DNA from: Phytoseiulus persimilis
Lineage: Eukaryota > Arthropoda > Arachnida > Mesostigmata > Phytoseiidae
Length of the DNA stretch: 64,000 nucleotides
Assembly: GCA_037576195.1 (NCBI GenBank)
Contig: CM075103.1
Location: forward strand, 5,394,001-5,458,000
Direction: 5' to 3'
Below, one piece after another: positions 25,216 to 36,100 of this stretch. Below the pieces are notes generated by a model that did no database searches, was not told the DNA's origin, and was given only the letters and a program-made list of their open reading frames with translations. A program made the position numbers and the translations under genes. The first letter of the stretch is position 1. Every line of letters starts with the position of its first letter.

Positions 25216-25995
25216 TGAAGGTTCGAACGAGATAATGATGAGAATGGGGCCTTACGAGCATTCCGTGAGCATCCTCTCGGGGCTCTTCCTGATCGAAACC
25301 TGTTCTGATATTTAACATCTTCAAACTGGTCATGTCGCTCGATGCCTTCAACTATCTCCACATCCGGATCATCTGGTGAGCTCCGCAGGATCTGGTGATC
25401 CTCAAACTTGTGGATCCCGGCTTAGCTCGTCGGTCGAAGAGGATGAGGCTTCGGATAATGACTTCCACTGTGAGGCAGATGAATCCGCTTGAGCCTCTTG
25501 AGGCCTGCATCCAACGTTTTGCTGAATATGGCCTCTAACGGTTCATGATCTGTTTGCGCGACCGCCTCTCGAAGTCTGGATGAATAGTTTGCAGGTAATC
25601 AGAATTGCTTAACATTCTCTCTCCATCAACACGTAGTTTTGCTCAACCTCGCGGAGCGGATGTGACGTGAAGGCTTCCGCAGTACCGCCCTGCGACACAT
25701 CTGTTAATCGGCTTTCGTCTGTAAATGGACTGGTTTGTTTTGATCGAATGAACATGCGAGCTCATACTTACCTGTCTGAGTCAGCCGTCGTGGTGGCTCC
25801 GTCATTGTACGAGGGTCGGCAGGAACTTCAGCAGATGTTCTACGCATCTCAAGAACTTAAGAGTTCCATTCCGGTCAATTGGGCACAGGGGCTTGCATCG
25901 CTCTGGTGCCGCCGGGTGCGGGGATCAATTTTGCCGCCCATCAATTTTTGAGTGATCCTATTGAAACCCTCCAATCGAGTGCCTATCCATCAAAA
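25216..25995. other. no recognisable gene
   Basis: Probably decayed retrotransposon sequence following the copia relic. A 94-codon frame at 25667-25951 has no recognisable family. The RNase H region expected for copia was not found. Confidence 0.3.
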
Positions 25996-26302
25996 CAGTG
26001 ATTCTCAACCCGGAGCAATGTGGCCCGAAAGGGACTACGGCGATTTCTTGGGGCACCGTGGGAGATTTTCTTGGGCCACGCAGCAGAACAGAGACACTCC
26101 CGAACGATGACTTGGGACTCTCCCTCGGAGTCGAGAAGAATATTTTGTAATACATGGCAATCATGAAACTTTATGGTATTCAAATTATGTGGCATCATAT
26201 TGTTCGTCTGCACTCTGAGAATCGATGACGGGGTTCAGGGGCCTTGACTCCCTCTCTCTAGCGTGGGGGTTTGCACGGGCTCAAAAAAGTTGAGAACCAC
26301 TG
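25996..26302. mobile_element. non-autonomous hAT-like element (MITE)
   Basis: The left end is CAGTGATTCTCAACC and the right end, on the minus strand, CAGTGGTTCTCAACTTTTTT. These resemble the CAGTGGTTCTCAA termini of Charlie/Zaphod-type hAT elements. The element is 307 bp and non-coding. Flanking 8-mers are catcaaaa (left) and tctcaaag (right), matching at five of eight positions, in keeping with an eroded 8-bp target duplication. The interior block CTTGGGGCACCGTGGGAGAT also looks like the subterminal part of such elements. Confidence 0.65.
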
Positions 26303-27750
26303 TCTCAAAGATTCGATCCAAAGAAGTATACATTACACGCCTCAGCTCCTCGTCGTACGACAGAGCACTCCGGAGGGGACGGCTGGTTAGAGCGAGACTG
26401 GTCACGTTCGGGGAATGTAACAAAGAGCGCTCGAAAACACGTTTGAGCCTCTTCCGCAACCTCAACAGAATCGCTACTGAACGGCGGAATGCGAAAACGG
26501 CGGATTGCTGGCGCGGAAATCTGTCAGCGCGCTGTGGATCACGGTCAGGAGTAGGAAGTCGCAAAACTTCTGTTCTAATGTGGAGTTTCTGATCTCATAT
26601 GTTGTAGTCTTCCGACATTGGAACCCTGCGAGAGGTCCCGAGGAGCCTCGCTCAGAAACATTTCTAACCTCATACAGCCCGTCACCGGTAATGCCGCTCC
26701 CTAAAAAGTGCCAAGGTTCGAACTGAGATAGGCTCGATAATGCCTGCGCGACTCATTCTTCGTCAAGGACTACTCCTAGAGCATCTCCATTGTTCTCTCG
26801 TTTTCCTCGACCGTTTCGATGAGTTTGACTACATCATGATGATCCGCTTCCGAGTCATCTATACTGGTACGAGCCGCCTTTCGCCCGGGCTTTCGCGTAG
26901 CTCGTTCCCAGCTCAATAATGTTTCTCAGTGTCTGTTCAACTTGTGGGCCGAAGTCACACTCTCTCACTTGGGTCCTTAGTCGTGTTCTCGAGATACTGG
27001 CTTTTAAAGGGTGAATCACTGTCCGGACTGAGACTGCAGGTGTGATGACAGGCCCGGACCGTGTACAGGTGCTTGTCACACTGGAATCTGGAATCCGAAG
27101 CACACTGAGCCTTGAGCCCTCTCCGATTGAAATTTTCAGCGTTTTCAGATGAGAAGAATACATGGATGGTTTCAAGCATCATGCCCCTCTGTTTGTTCAC
27201 GCGGACATCTCTCAGTTGATCTCGACTCCTTGGATTTGAAGGCTTTTGCAGGATACCCGGGTCCTGCATCAAGTACACGGGTCCACGGGTCCGGCCTCGA
27301 GCACCCGGGTCCACTGACTCCAAAAAATATGGTCGGGTCGAACCCGGAATCAACTCTTCAAAACGGTAGTCGGGCGTCGGAGGTCCTCGGATACCCGGGT
27401 CCAAACCGCGTACGGAACCGGGTATCAGACCCGGTTCAGCGACCCCTAGTCCTGACCGAACCACCCTTCAATACTAAATGTTCGAGAACTCCATCTCAGC
27501 GAACAGGAGCGGAACGACTCCCATAATTCGAGGGAGCTGTCATTGATCCCATGATCGGGGTCGCGCAACGGGGGTCGGGGGTCACACAATCAGATTCGTG
27601 ATCTGCTGGAATGGAAGTGCGGGGCTGATTTCCAGAACGGCCGTATGTTCCACGCAGCAGCTGCGTCGAGAACTGGAGGTGCGCGCAGGCCAGCCTTCTT
27701 AGTTTATGGAAGTCGTCAGATTTCGCGAGTTCCGGCATTGTGATAGTTAA
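26303..27750. other. non-coding; contains ACCCGGGTCC-rich patch
   Basis: No supported gene. The part from about 27250 to 27450 is studded with CCCGGGTCC and shorter ACGGGTCC motifs on both strands. The rest shows only chance frames. Confidence 0.4.
27250..27450. repeat. dispersed CCCGGGTCC motif cluster
   Basis: CCCGGGTCC occurs at about 27258, 27304 and 27397, with several one- or two-base variants (ACGGGTCC, GACCCGG, AACCCGG, ACCGGGT) in 200 bp. Spacing is irregular, so this is not a simple tandem array. Function is unknown; it may be part of an old transposon. Confidence 0.4.
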
Positions 27751-28300
27751 GGGTGCGTTCAAAAGTTCTGAGCGCTAAGCTTTGACAAATAATAACTCCG
27801 CTTCCGGGAGTCGCAGAAAGATGATAAGATGCTCAAAATACGCGGAATCCAGTCAGCTTCGTTTATAGTGACGGAAATCGAAAAATCGTGATTTTCCTCG
27901 AATCATAGAGTTCGTTGAAAATTCGTCTGTTTCGAACAAAATTGACGAAATCCGGCCGCTGCCAAGCGGAGATATCGGCCTTGGGAGTTCCAATTTTTAG
28001 CAGTAATTAGCATTAACGGCCGAACTCAGTTCATTATTGAAACAGCTTGATTTCCGACGGACTTCATGATTGCGAAGAGAAAACAGGGAGTCATAATCTT
28101 AGATTCGGCGGAATCGAAAAAACGCGAACTTTCGGCCATTCCACTAAGACTCTCTGTATTGACGAGCCAGAATTGAAACGACCTGGAATCTAAACCGACT
28201 AAATTCCGCGTATTTTCAGTATTTCATCATCTACCTGCGCCTTCTAAAAGCGGAGTTATGAGCTGTCAGAGTTTAGTTCTCAGAACTTTAGCACGCACCC
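27751..28300. mobile_element. 550-bp element with long terminal inverted repeats
   Basis: The left end GGGTGCGTTCAAAAGTTCTG (27751) pairs with the right end, whose minus strand starts GGGTGCGTGCTAAAGTTCTG (28300). The inverted similarity continues inward for about 110 bp on each side, through AATAACTCCGCTT / CATAACTCCGCTT and CAAAATACGCGGAATCCAGT / TGAAAATACGCGGAATTTAG. No coding frame is present. I see no clear target duplication, so I do not assign a superfamily. A fragment of the same family lies at about 9000-9190. Confidence 0.75.
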
Positions 28301-29297
28301 AATGACTCGCGACGTGGATTTCAACTCGATCGGGGTTCTGCTTCAGGCGCAACGCCGGACGCAGAGCTGAGTACATAATATCGCAACAGAGTGCCTCCGT
28401 AATCGATTATCGTTCTGTCCATCATCGACACTTTGAGAACTTGCAAAGAGTTTCTAGCTGAACCAGAGACGCGCAATCGGCGATAATTATCAGGAATCGA
28501 CGGAGAGTCTACGGATACCCGAACCTACGGTTTGACATTGCAGGAGGGAGATCGCATTGGAATCTCAATCACAGTTTCACAGGTCACCAGAGCGAAAACG
28601 CTGACAGGCATCGAACGACCCGTTTGCGATGAGCTTCAGTGATCAACTTTGTCATGTGTCCTGGAATGATATGCAGTCTCACTTCGATGGATGCTCCCGT
28701 GAATTTCATGCCTGGAGAAGACTTTGTCTAGGTGCTTAGGCCTCGGTTGAGCACAGTGATGTTCTGTCGTTGCGCTCCTCGATTCATGAGCGTGCTGATG
28801 AGACGTTTGAGCTTCGATTACAGATGAGGGCAGAAGAGTTTGGTTGGGGACCTACCGATACACACGAAGGGTTTGGAGAAGTGGTTCCCGAACTTCCTAA
28901 TTTCCCACCTCACTCATCGACCCCCAGGGGTCGACCCCTTGCGCCTCTCGTTGAAGTTCATTGCAGCGGTTCTCAAAATCATAAATTTCGACCACTCGGA
29001 GTTTATCGACGACAGTCTATTCCCTGAGGCCGACATTCTAGGTCATGGAGAGTCCGGAACCACCTCCTGGGATACCGAAAAGTACGGTTAGATGTGCCCC
29101 GTAAACATCCCTCTAGATCAGTGGCCGTCGACCCCCAGGTGTCGATGTCGACCACTTCGAAAGCGAGTGGTTTGCGCGGAATTTCAGGAGGAGAGAGAGA
29201 CGATCTCAGAAAAACCGAGTCTCTGATTGCTGAAAGAGGGCCCCGTCCGACGGAGGATTGAATATCAACATTCGATCTTGGACCATTGCGTCCTGAC
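28301..29297. other. no recognisable gene
   Basis: Two overlapping forward frames (28770-29027 and 28840-29091) have no family I recognise. A CGACCCCCAGGGGTCGA palindrome near 28919 and a related CGACCCCCAGGTGTCGA near 29130 form a small imperfect direct repeat. Confidence 0.35.
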
Positions 29298-29935
29298 CAG
29301 TGGCGTATCTAGCTCGAGCGACGCCCGGGGCTAACCTGCAAAGATGCTCCCCCCCCCCCCTCTCTCCAGGCCCGCGCGAAAATTTCGTCGACCATCGCGA
29401 GCAATTCTTCTCGTTGAAAACAAGGTCATGTTCACTCAATGTTACCACGTCCGTGTGATGACCTGAATCGCGCATTTCTATCACTCAACAGCTCCAGAAG
29501 CGTTTTTTCGTCGTTTCGGCTCCCAATGATCCCTGTCACGGACCAACGTTTCACAGAGAGATAAAGATGCAAGCCCTCAGCCTTCTGGTTCACGTTCCTG
29601 TGTCTGAGTTGAGGCGAGTTCCATTGCAGTCTCAGACATTAAAGGTACTTCATCTCGCCCGCGCCCTTCAGCTCTGCGCCCCTGACTCCTCTGAGGCGAG
29701 GTTCCGTTGCCGACACGAATCGAATCTCCAACGCAGACGCGGAAACGGTCGAACTTCAATTACGAATTGGCGCCCCTTAGATCTCTGGGGCGTTCATCCG
29801 TTCGGAGACGAATTGAGTTCATTCTGCGGTGGGAACAACGGAAAAAAATCAAGTGCGGTTTGAGCAACTGAGCATTCCATCAGCTTCGCACCCGGGGCAC
29901 GAGCCCTCTCTACCCCCCCCCCCTAGATACGGCGA
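29298..29935. mobile_element. possible CAGTGGCG-type element
   Basis: The left end CAGTGGCGTATCTAG leads into GACGCCCGGGGC and a poly(C) tract. The right side has CTAGATACGGCG preceded by a C tract and CACCCGGGGCACGAG, which is the inverted counterpart. The outer right bases have decayed and no target duplication is seen, so the boundaries are approximate. Confidence 0.4.
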
Positions 29936-32900
29936 TCTTCGTTCGCTAATTTCCGGAATCTAGACGGCAGCTCTGAGCGGACACCGGTACGCGATCTGAT
30001 GTCCCCCCTGGATTGGTACTCTCCAGGGCCTCTCCGTGCCAATGCCGCTCTAAAAGAGCTCATTCAAATGCACATTCCGTTGCATGGTTTCCATGTCCTC
30101 TCGAGTCGAAATCTCCATATTTTAGCGCTATTGATAGCTCGAGGAACACTACAGGCCTTCTGGTCGATATGGAGACGTATTCAAGGGAAAGTGGCCCGAA
30201 AACAGCCGGTGACCTCGATACGAATCAAGATTTTCTGGAGTTCCATGAAGATCATACTTATACTAATATCCAAGTTGTTATCAGGAATCACAGCTCGACT
30301 CTGCAATCGCCGGGAGAGAATATAGACACAAGTATGACCCTCATGTCACGTTCTGCTCGTAAGGGTCAGGAAACCTGGGATATCGTGAGTCGCACTGGCA
30401 CCCCGCGACCCGAGGAAAGTCCACGTCGGCTGCGGGTCTGCTCGAGGTCCCCGGGACGACAGCATTGGCGTCTGCCCCTCTGCATGAACTCATCCCGATC
30501 TTCGAGATCCAAGACATCTTTTCCTGTTAGTCATTCCGGGGAAGCCTTGGTATCAGTCCTGATCCTCGGACCGATTCGTCGTCGAGTCACACCGTCCTTA
30601 CACATCGAATACGCAACCCTGAGTTCACTATCGGGTCCCCATCTTCCCCCTAGGGATGGATGCTTGGAATGAGCGACTTTCAACTGTTCCGATATACCAC
30701 CTCTCGAGCATTACAAGAGATTGGCCTCGAGCCATTAGAACTTATGATTGATCGGCTTCACTGTTTTTTCCCACAAATGGATGGCACTCCCCTTCCAGTT
30801 CACTTGGTAGCATGCGTATCGTCCTGACTTCATGGGCTCCTCGGATTTCGGCTTGTAGCCTCTGTTCGAGGAACACACGATTGTGACGAGAAACTATAAT
30901 AGAAGCAGCCGTCGAAACTCTCTCAGCCACCAAGAGATTGGAAATGTGGAGGGACGAAGCTAAGGGACCGACTGACTTTGTTTCAAAATATTTTGAAAAT
31001 GTTCCGCACCTCACTCACCGTCGAATGACTGAGCTTTTGAATAGCGATGCTAAGGAACAGAATCTCCGCGGGAGTTTTCATTCACAAAAAGCTTCCATAG
31101 TACGAATTCCATCTTATAATTGGGACGCAGTTCTAAAAAGCTACATGAGTTTCACGCACAGGCGTCAGCTGGTTTGACTGAATCTTAGCATGCCAGCGCA
31201 ACAGGAATGCACTTTCGCAATCAATGCTAAAAAAAATATTGATCATCCGAAGCCAGGCAGGAACGCTTCAATTGAGACTTGCTCGAACGCTCGTGGAGGT
31301 GAGAGGAAGTTGTGGCTTCCATTCTAGATGGCAGAGAGAGAAAGCGATGGCGAGAGGGCAACAATGAAGCGATGCAGAACAACATAAGTTCTCCAGAGTG
31401 AGTCTCCCGAACACCCTTTTCTTCTTACACGCAGAGGACAGACGAACTCCCTGATGTCGTGCACTTGGTGTCGAAGACCCTGACTCTGGGGTTGCCGAGT
31501 TTCAAGGGCTCTCTCGATTCCTTGATATTCGGGACGGCCTCTATTCCAGAGAACTAATGATGCTCGAGGGTAAGATCGCCGCAAATTGCGCAGAGGGCAT
31601 TTGTGAATTCGTCGACTCCTTACGATCGCGGAGAGATGATTCGATCCACGTGAAACAGCTCACCGGGGGAATGACGCTTCATCCCATCCGGGCTGCCAGA
31701 AATATGCTGAGTCGGAGATAGCTCGATTCCGCGGTCTCGCAATTTCCGAAAACCGGATGGCGTCTTTCCCGCAATTGCGGAGCGCTGGTTCTAGCGTTGC
31801 AGCAAAAACAGCTCGGACGCACAACACGACGTTGTGGTGATACACAGTTTCTCCGAATCGGATCGAGGCAGCTACAGATGGCCGTCGCAGCGGAGCCAGC
31901 TACGAGTGAATGTTAGAGATTTACTTTGCTAGCTCTCTACTGATGTTAAATTGGAAATAAAATTCACGATAAATGGCAGTTCCTTCGATGGAGAGCTGTC
32001 CCGACGAACGCGTGGTTACCGAAAACAGCGAGAGGTACGGCAGTGAATATCCGAGAAGCTTCCAAAGCCGTTGCAGGGGGAGAGGAATGCACGAACATTG
32101 GGGGAAGGTTCCTTGGGGACGGGCAAAATGGTCGTACAGCAGAGGTTTCAGCGCTGTTTGAAGCGGAATCATAGAGCCTGCAACAGGGACGCATCGATCT
32201 CGACCTTACTCCATGAGCGAATTGGAAATGGCTCGGCCTCCATCATCGCGTGTGAACTCGATTGGTCGTAGAAGTCGCTCGTGGGCGTTGTTCACTGGAA
32301 GTTGTCAGACGGAGTTATTCCGCTGCAGCAGCGCGGCCTTCATGACTCGGAGCAATCGTATTCACATTGAAGACACTTTCGTTTGCTGACAGAGCTCGAT
32401 CAATATGATCAGGTACCCGAACAAACACTTCAGTAGCCAGGACCGATGTTTGAGATGAATTTTGGAACATTCCTGAAGGAGACGCCACAGATGGGTCCTG
32501 TGGCATTGCGACTGGGAATGCTTGACTATTCCCGAAGGCGTCCCCAGTTGGAATCGGGCTCGCTCCAGTTCAGAGTCCATCTCGCGGGCCCCTGAAACTA
32601 GAGCTACTCCGATTCCTGTCCTGCGCCTCACTTCCAAGGACGTACTAACTTCGTGCTACGCCGGGGGAAACGGGGGGGGTAGGGCGAGGGGTTCACTTTC
32701 TCCACACTATTTCCTGGAAGGAAGGGGGGGCATAGGTCGAAGCTGTTGACCGTGGGCCGTTTTTGCAAGTATTCCAGGTCCTGCTCGGAATCTGCCGTTC
32801 ATGGCGTCCGAAGAGAGAGAGAGAGAGTGAGAGAACGCAAATCATAATCTCCTTCAGCAACGATTTCGGTGGACTCCGTGCTGGAGCCTCTGTGTATCAA

Positions 32901-33105
32901 CTCGACTGCGATGCTCAGGAGCGACTGAACTCGGCAACCGGGGTCGACGACTCACGAGGCCATGATCCCCAATTTGTAGCCGTTTGGAGACTCGTTATTG
33001 AGAGATGCCGAATTGAGACGATCGGGAATCCAAGATTCTTCTAACCTATGTTAGAGCTTTTGAGTCAGGACGCTTGATCCTCGAAGGGGTTGGCATTTGC
33101 CTTCC
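29936..33105. other. transposon-rich, no supported gene
   Basis: Many short frames on both strands, none recognisable. The minus frame 31921-32172 is hydrophobic in part but too short to call. A GA microsatellite lies at 32812-32834. G-rich runs occur around 32660-32730. Confidence 0.35.
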
Positions 33106-33127
33106 GGGGGGGGGGGGGGGGGGGGGG
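33106..33127 (+). repeat. poly(G) run of 22
   Basis: Uninterrupted run of 22 G. On the minus strand it produces a chance polyproline tract in a short open frame (33065-33295). Confidence 0.9.
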
Positions 33128-36100
33128 TTCATCCGCTTTCCGCGACTTTTCCACGGCTTTGACCGTGTACCGTAATTTCTCGGCCAGTGAGAACTCCGTG
33201 AATTCGAACGCGAAGTCTTCATAGCACACACCTTCCCCAAGTATATTTTGTACAACTCGGCTTGAAATACGCGCGCTCAGGAAAACGGAGCCCAACAGGA
33301 ATATCGACGTGAGCTGGATGTCAGACTCGGAGGAGATTGAGAGTCACGTCGTTTGGACCACGCTACATGCGCATTAGGAAGCGACGAATACGACAGCGTG
33401 ATGCAGGAGCGCGGACCATATATTCGGAGTCTTGAATACTCTCCTGGAATACAACTTTCTTTCGATCTCGAGGTCTGCAGCATCGAGCCGCCTTTTCTGG
33501 GAAGAGTGAGCCAAACAGTCACTGTCTCGAGTTGAACTTGCCTTGGAGGAGCCGGGCCGGGCCGAGTCGCATGCTTGGTCGCTACAATGGTACTTGACGT
33601 GCCGAAGTTTACGAAGCAACGGGATTCGATGGTTCCCCTCGGGGTTCGGACACCCAAGTCTCACTTTAGTACCGTAGACTCTACGGCGTAGAGTGTCTTG
33701 CGTCAAAGCTCATGAAGTGTCGATGGCGCGACTCTCGAACTCTCTGTCCGTTTTCCGCCGCCGAGTTCATGAGTCGAGGTGGGAGTGTTTAAATGTGTGG
33801 AAATATCCTCGCTAAGGTCCAGTGGTGCTTTGCTTATTGGATTTTTTGCGTGCGTAGCATCTTACTGAGAGAGAAAGCATTCAGCCGTTCGCGAAACAGA
33901 CGTCACGCATGGCATTTTCATTTGGGCGTGCTTATAAGTGTCATATCCAGAGGGGTTGCGGGGCTGTCTGACACGCATGCGCGGCTCCGCCCGTTGCGCC
34001 GGTAATAAAAGACCAGACGCGGGAAGCGGGAATCTTTGTCAAAGCTTTCTGAGTCCACGCTCGAAGCACTTCGGCAACGAACAAGCGGAAATTTCGGCAA
34101 AACTATCTTCAGTACGTCAAGGCGAGTAATCTATTCTTGCTCTTCATCTTCTCGCTTCTCCATGTTTCGGTGAAGTTTGATGAAGTTTTTGATATGGCCG
34201 ACGAACATTCCTTCCCGGGGTCACGGCTAAAATGCAACTTCGAGAATTCCGAATGTACCAGCTTGATCTAGACGGGTCATCTCTGGCGGTGTTTGTTCGA
34301 TTCCGCGTTGAGTTCGGTCGGTCTCGACCAGCTCGGTTTAGCGGCGTACGTCATTTCTCGGCAGATCTCCGCTGTTCCCGTGAAAGTGTTGGTTCAAATT
34401 TCGATAAAAAGCAGTTGTGGATCCGCGCCCGACATTGCGCTCCCGAGCGCCGATGCGATGACATTGAAAGATTGTGCTTGAAATGTTGCCTAAATTGAAT
34501 GCAATCTGGAGAGAAGACCGAGCTCACCATTGATTGCCAAGTGAAACCCCTCATTGAGATCCTTTTGAGCTCGCGAATCGCAACGCTAGAGGCTCGCCGG
34601 CTCTTGTTGAGTCATTCGGCGATGGCATTCTCGGAATCCAAGGGAACTCTTGGATTGCGCTTCGGTTTGGCGGACTATCCGAGTCCACGCCGCGAGTGGA
34701 GCTAGAGATAATGTGACAAGCCGGATCGATGGCGGCAACGCGTTGAGATAATCGACCTCACCAGTTCAAAGACCGTTCACCGGCAACTGGGCACAATTCC
34801 CCAGTGACACTAGTTGGTGGGCTCGAGTCCGGCGGCTTCACACGGGGCGGGTCATTCAAGTCAATTGTTCTAACAGCGGTGCTGTCCACGGGACTGTTTT
34901 AGCAACGGGGCGGTCATTAGAATGACGGAGAAGAGGCATGACACGGAACAGCACTACGACGGAATGATTTTTAGGACTCGGGGAAACTCGTTCATTCAGG
35001 CTTTGATCGCCTGCCTCGAGCTCAGCGCGGTCCAAAAAATACAGAATGCCTAGGAAACACGACTTTGTATCGCGCCACGGGGGAAGTGTTCGCGATCCCC
35101 CGCGAGCTCAGGATTGTTTGTTGTCCTTTGTTCGGGGGAACGCCTGAGCTGGTCCAACGGATGGTTTCCTCCCGAATTCGATCGGTCCTCTGCCAAAGTT
35201 GGACCATGTTCGTATGTTCGGAAGAGTGATGGGGAGCTAGTTGTTGCCATGCAAACATACGGAAATGTCTGGGCCAGTTGACGCTATCGGTCACCCGTAC
35301 GCATTTCACGAATGTCAACTGTCACAGCAGGCATCTTCGTATCGAACAAGATCAGCAGCAGACCAAGTGGTCCACTGAGCTCCGTTGAGCACGGAACGCT
35401 TCGGTCGTCATGGAAGAAGAAAAAGATGCAATATGGTGTCAACGCCAGCAGGACAAAGTGGACGGCGCGCTCCTCGAGGAGGCTTGATTAATTCTCGCCA
35501 GCAGCGTGCAGTGCTCTGAACAAACACAGTGGGCCGAAACGCTGCCGATTCCGTTTGCGCGGACTAGAGCCCACTCTGAGGACACACTTTCCTCGTCAAT
35601 AAAGGATCATTCTTCCGTTCCGTTGGCGAAATGAATCTCCTTAAAGCGCCTTTAGAGCCCTCAGATGAGAACTCAGCAGAGTTCCGAGGTCGCAAGGACT
35701 CCTAAGTGCACCCATGTTGTGATCCAAAACACCGTCACAAAAGTCGTGTGAAGGCAAGGCAATCGACCGAAATGGAGGAAATCGCAGGAAGCTAACTGAA
35801 AGGACGCATGATGTGAACAAGAGGATAGACCAGAGAAATGGTGATCGATCCGAGAAGAATGATTTGAATGTTCATAGCGAGAAAGCTCCATTCAAACTCT
35901 GGCAACAGCGAACTCACCGAGCCTTTGAGAACCGGAGCGAAAAACGAGCAATACCGGGGTCAGTCGGAGAGAATCGGAAATTTACCACAGCTGCGCCCTT
36001 CATGGCACCCGCCTGAACTCAATGAACTAAGCGGACAATAATCCTGTGATTTGGAAGAACGCCTTTCTGTCAGTTGCGCGTCAGCTAGAGCTTCCTTCGA

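Noticed and set aside
31921-32172. Possible gustatory-receptor-like hydrophobic frame on the minus strand
   Set aside because: Short, only partly hydrophobic, no TYxxxxxQF-type signature and no continuing exons.
33065-33295. Minus-strand frame with a polyproline tract
   Set aside because: The prolines come from the 22-base G run. A few coherent residues flank it, but there is no family match and no support for exons.
33940-34110. LTR-like or promoter-like stretch with AATAAAAG
   Set aside because: No second copy, no primer-binding site and no retroviral-type coding region nearby.
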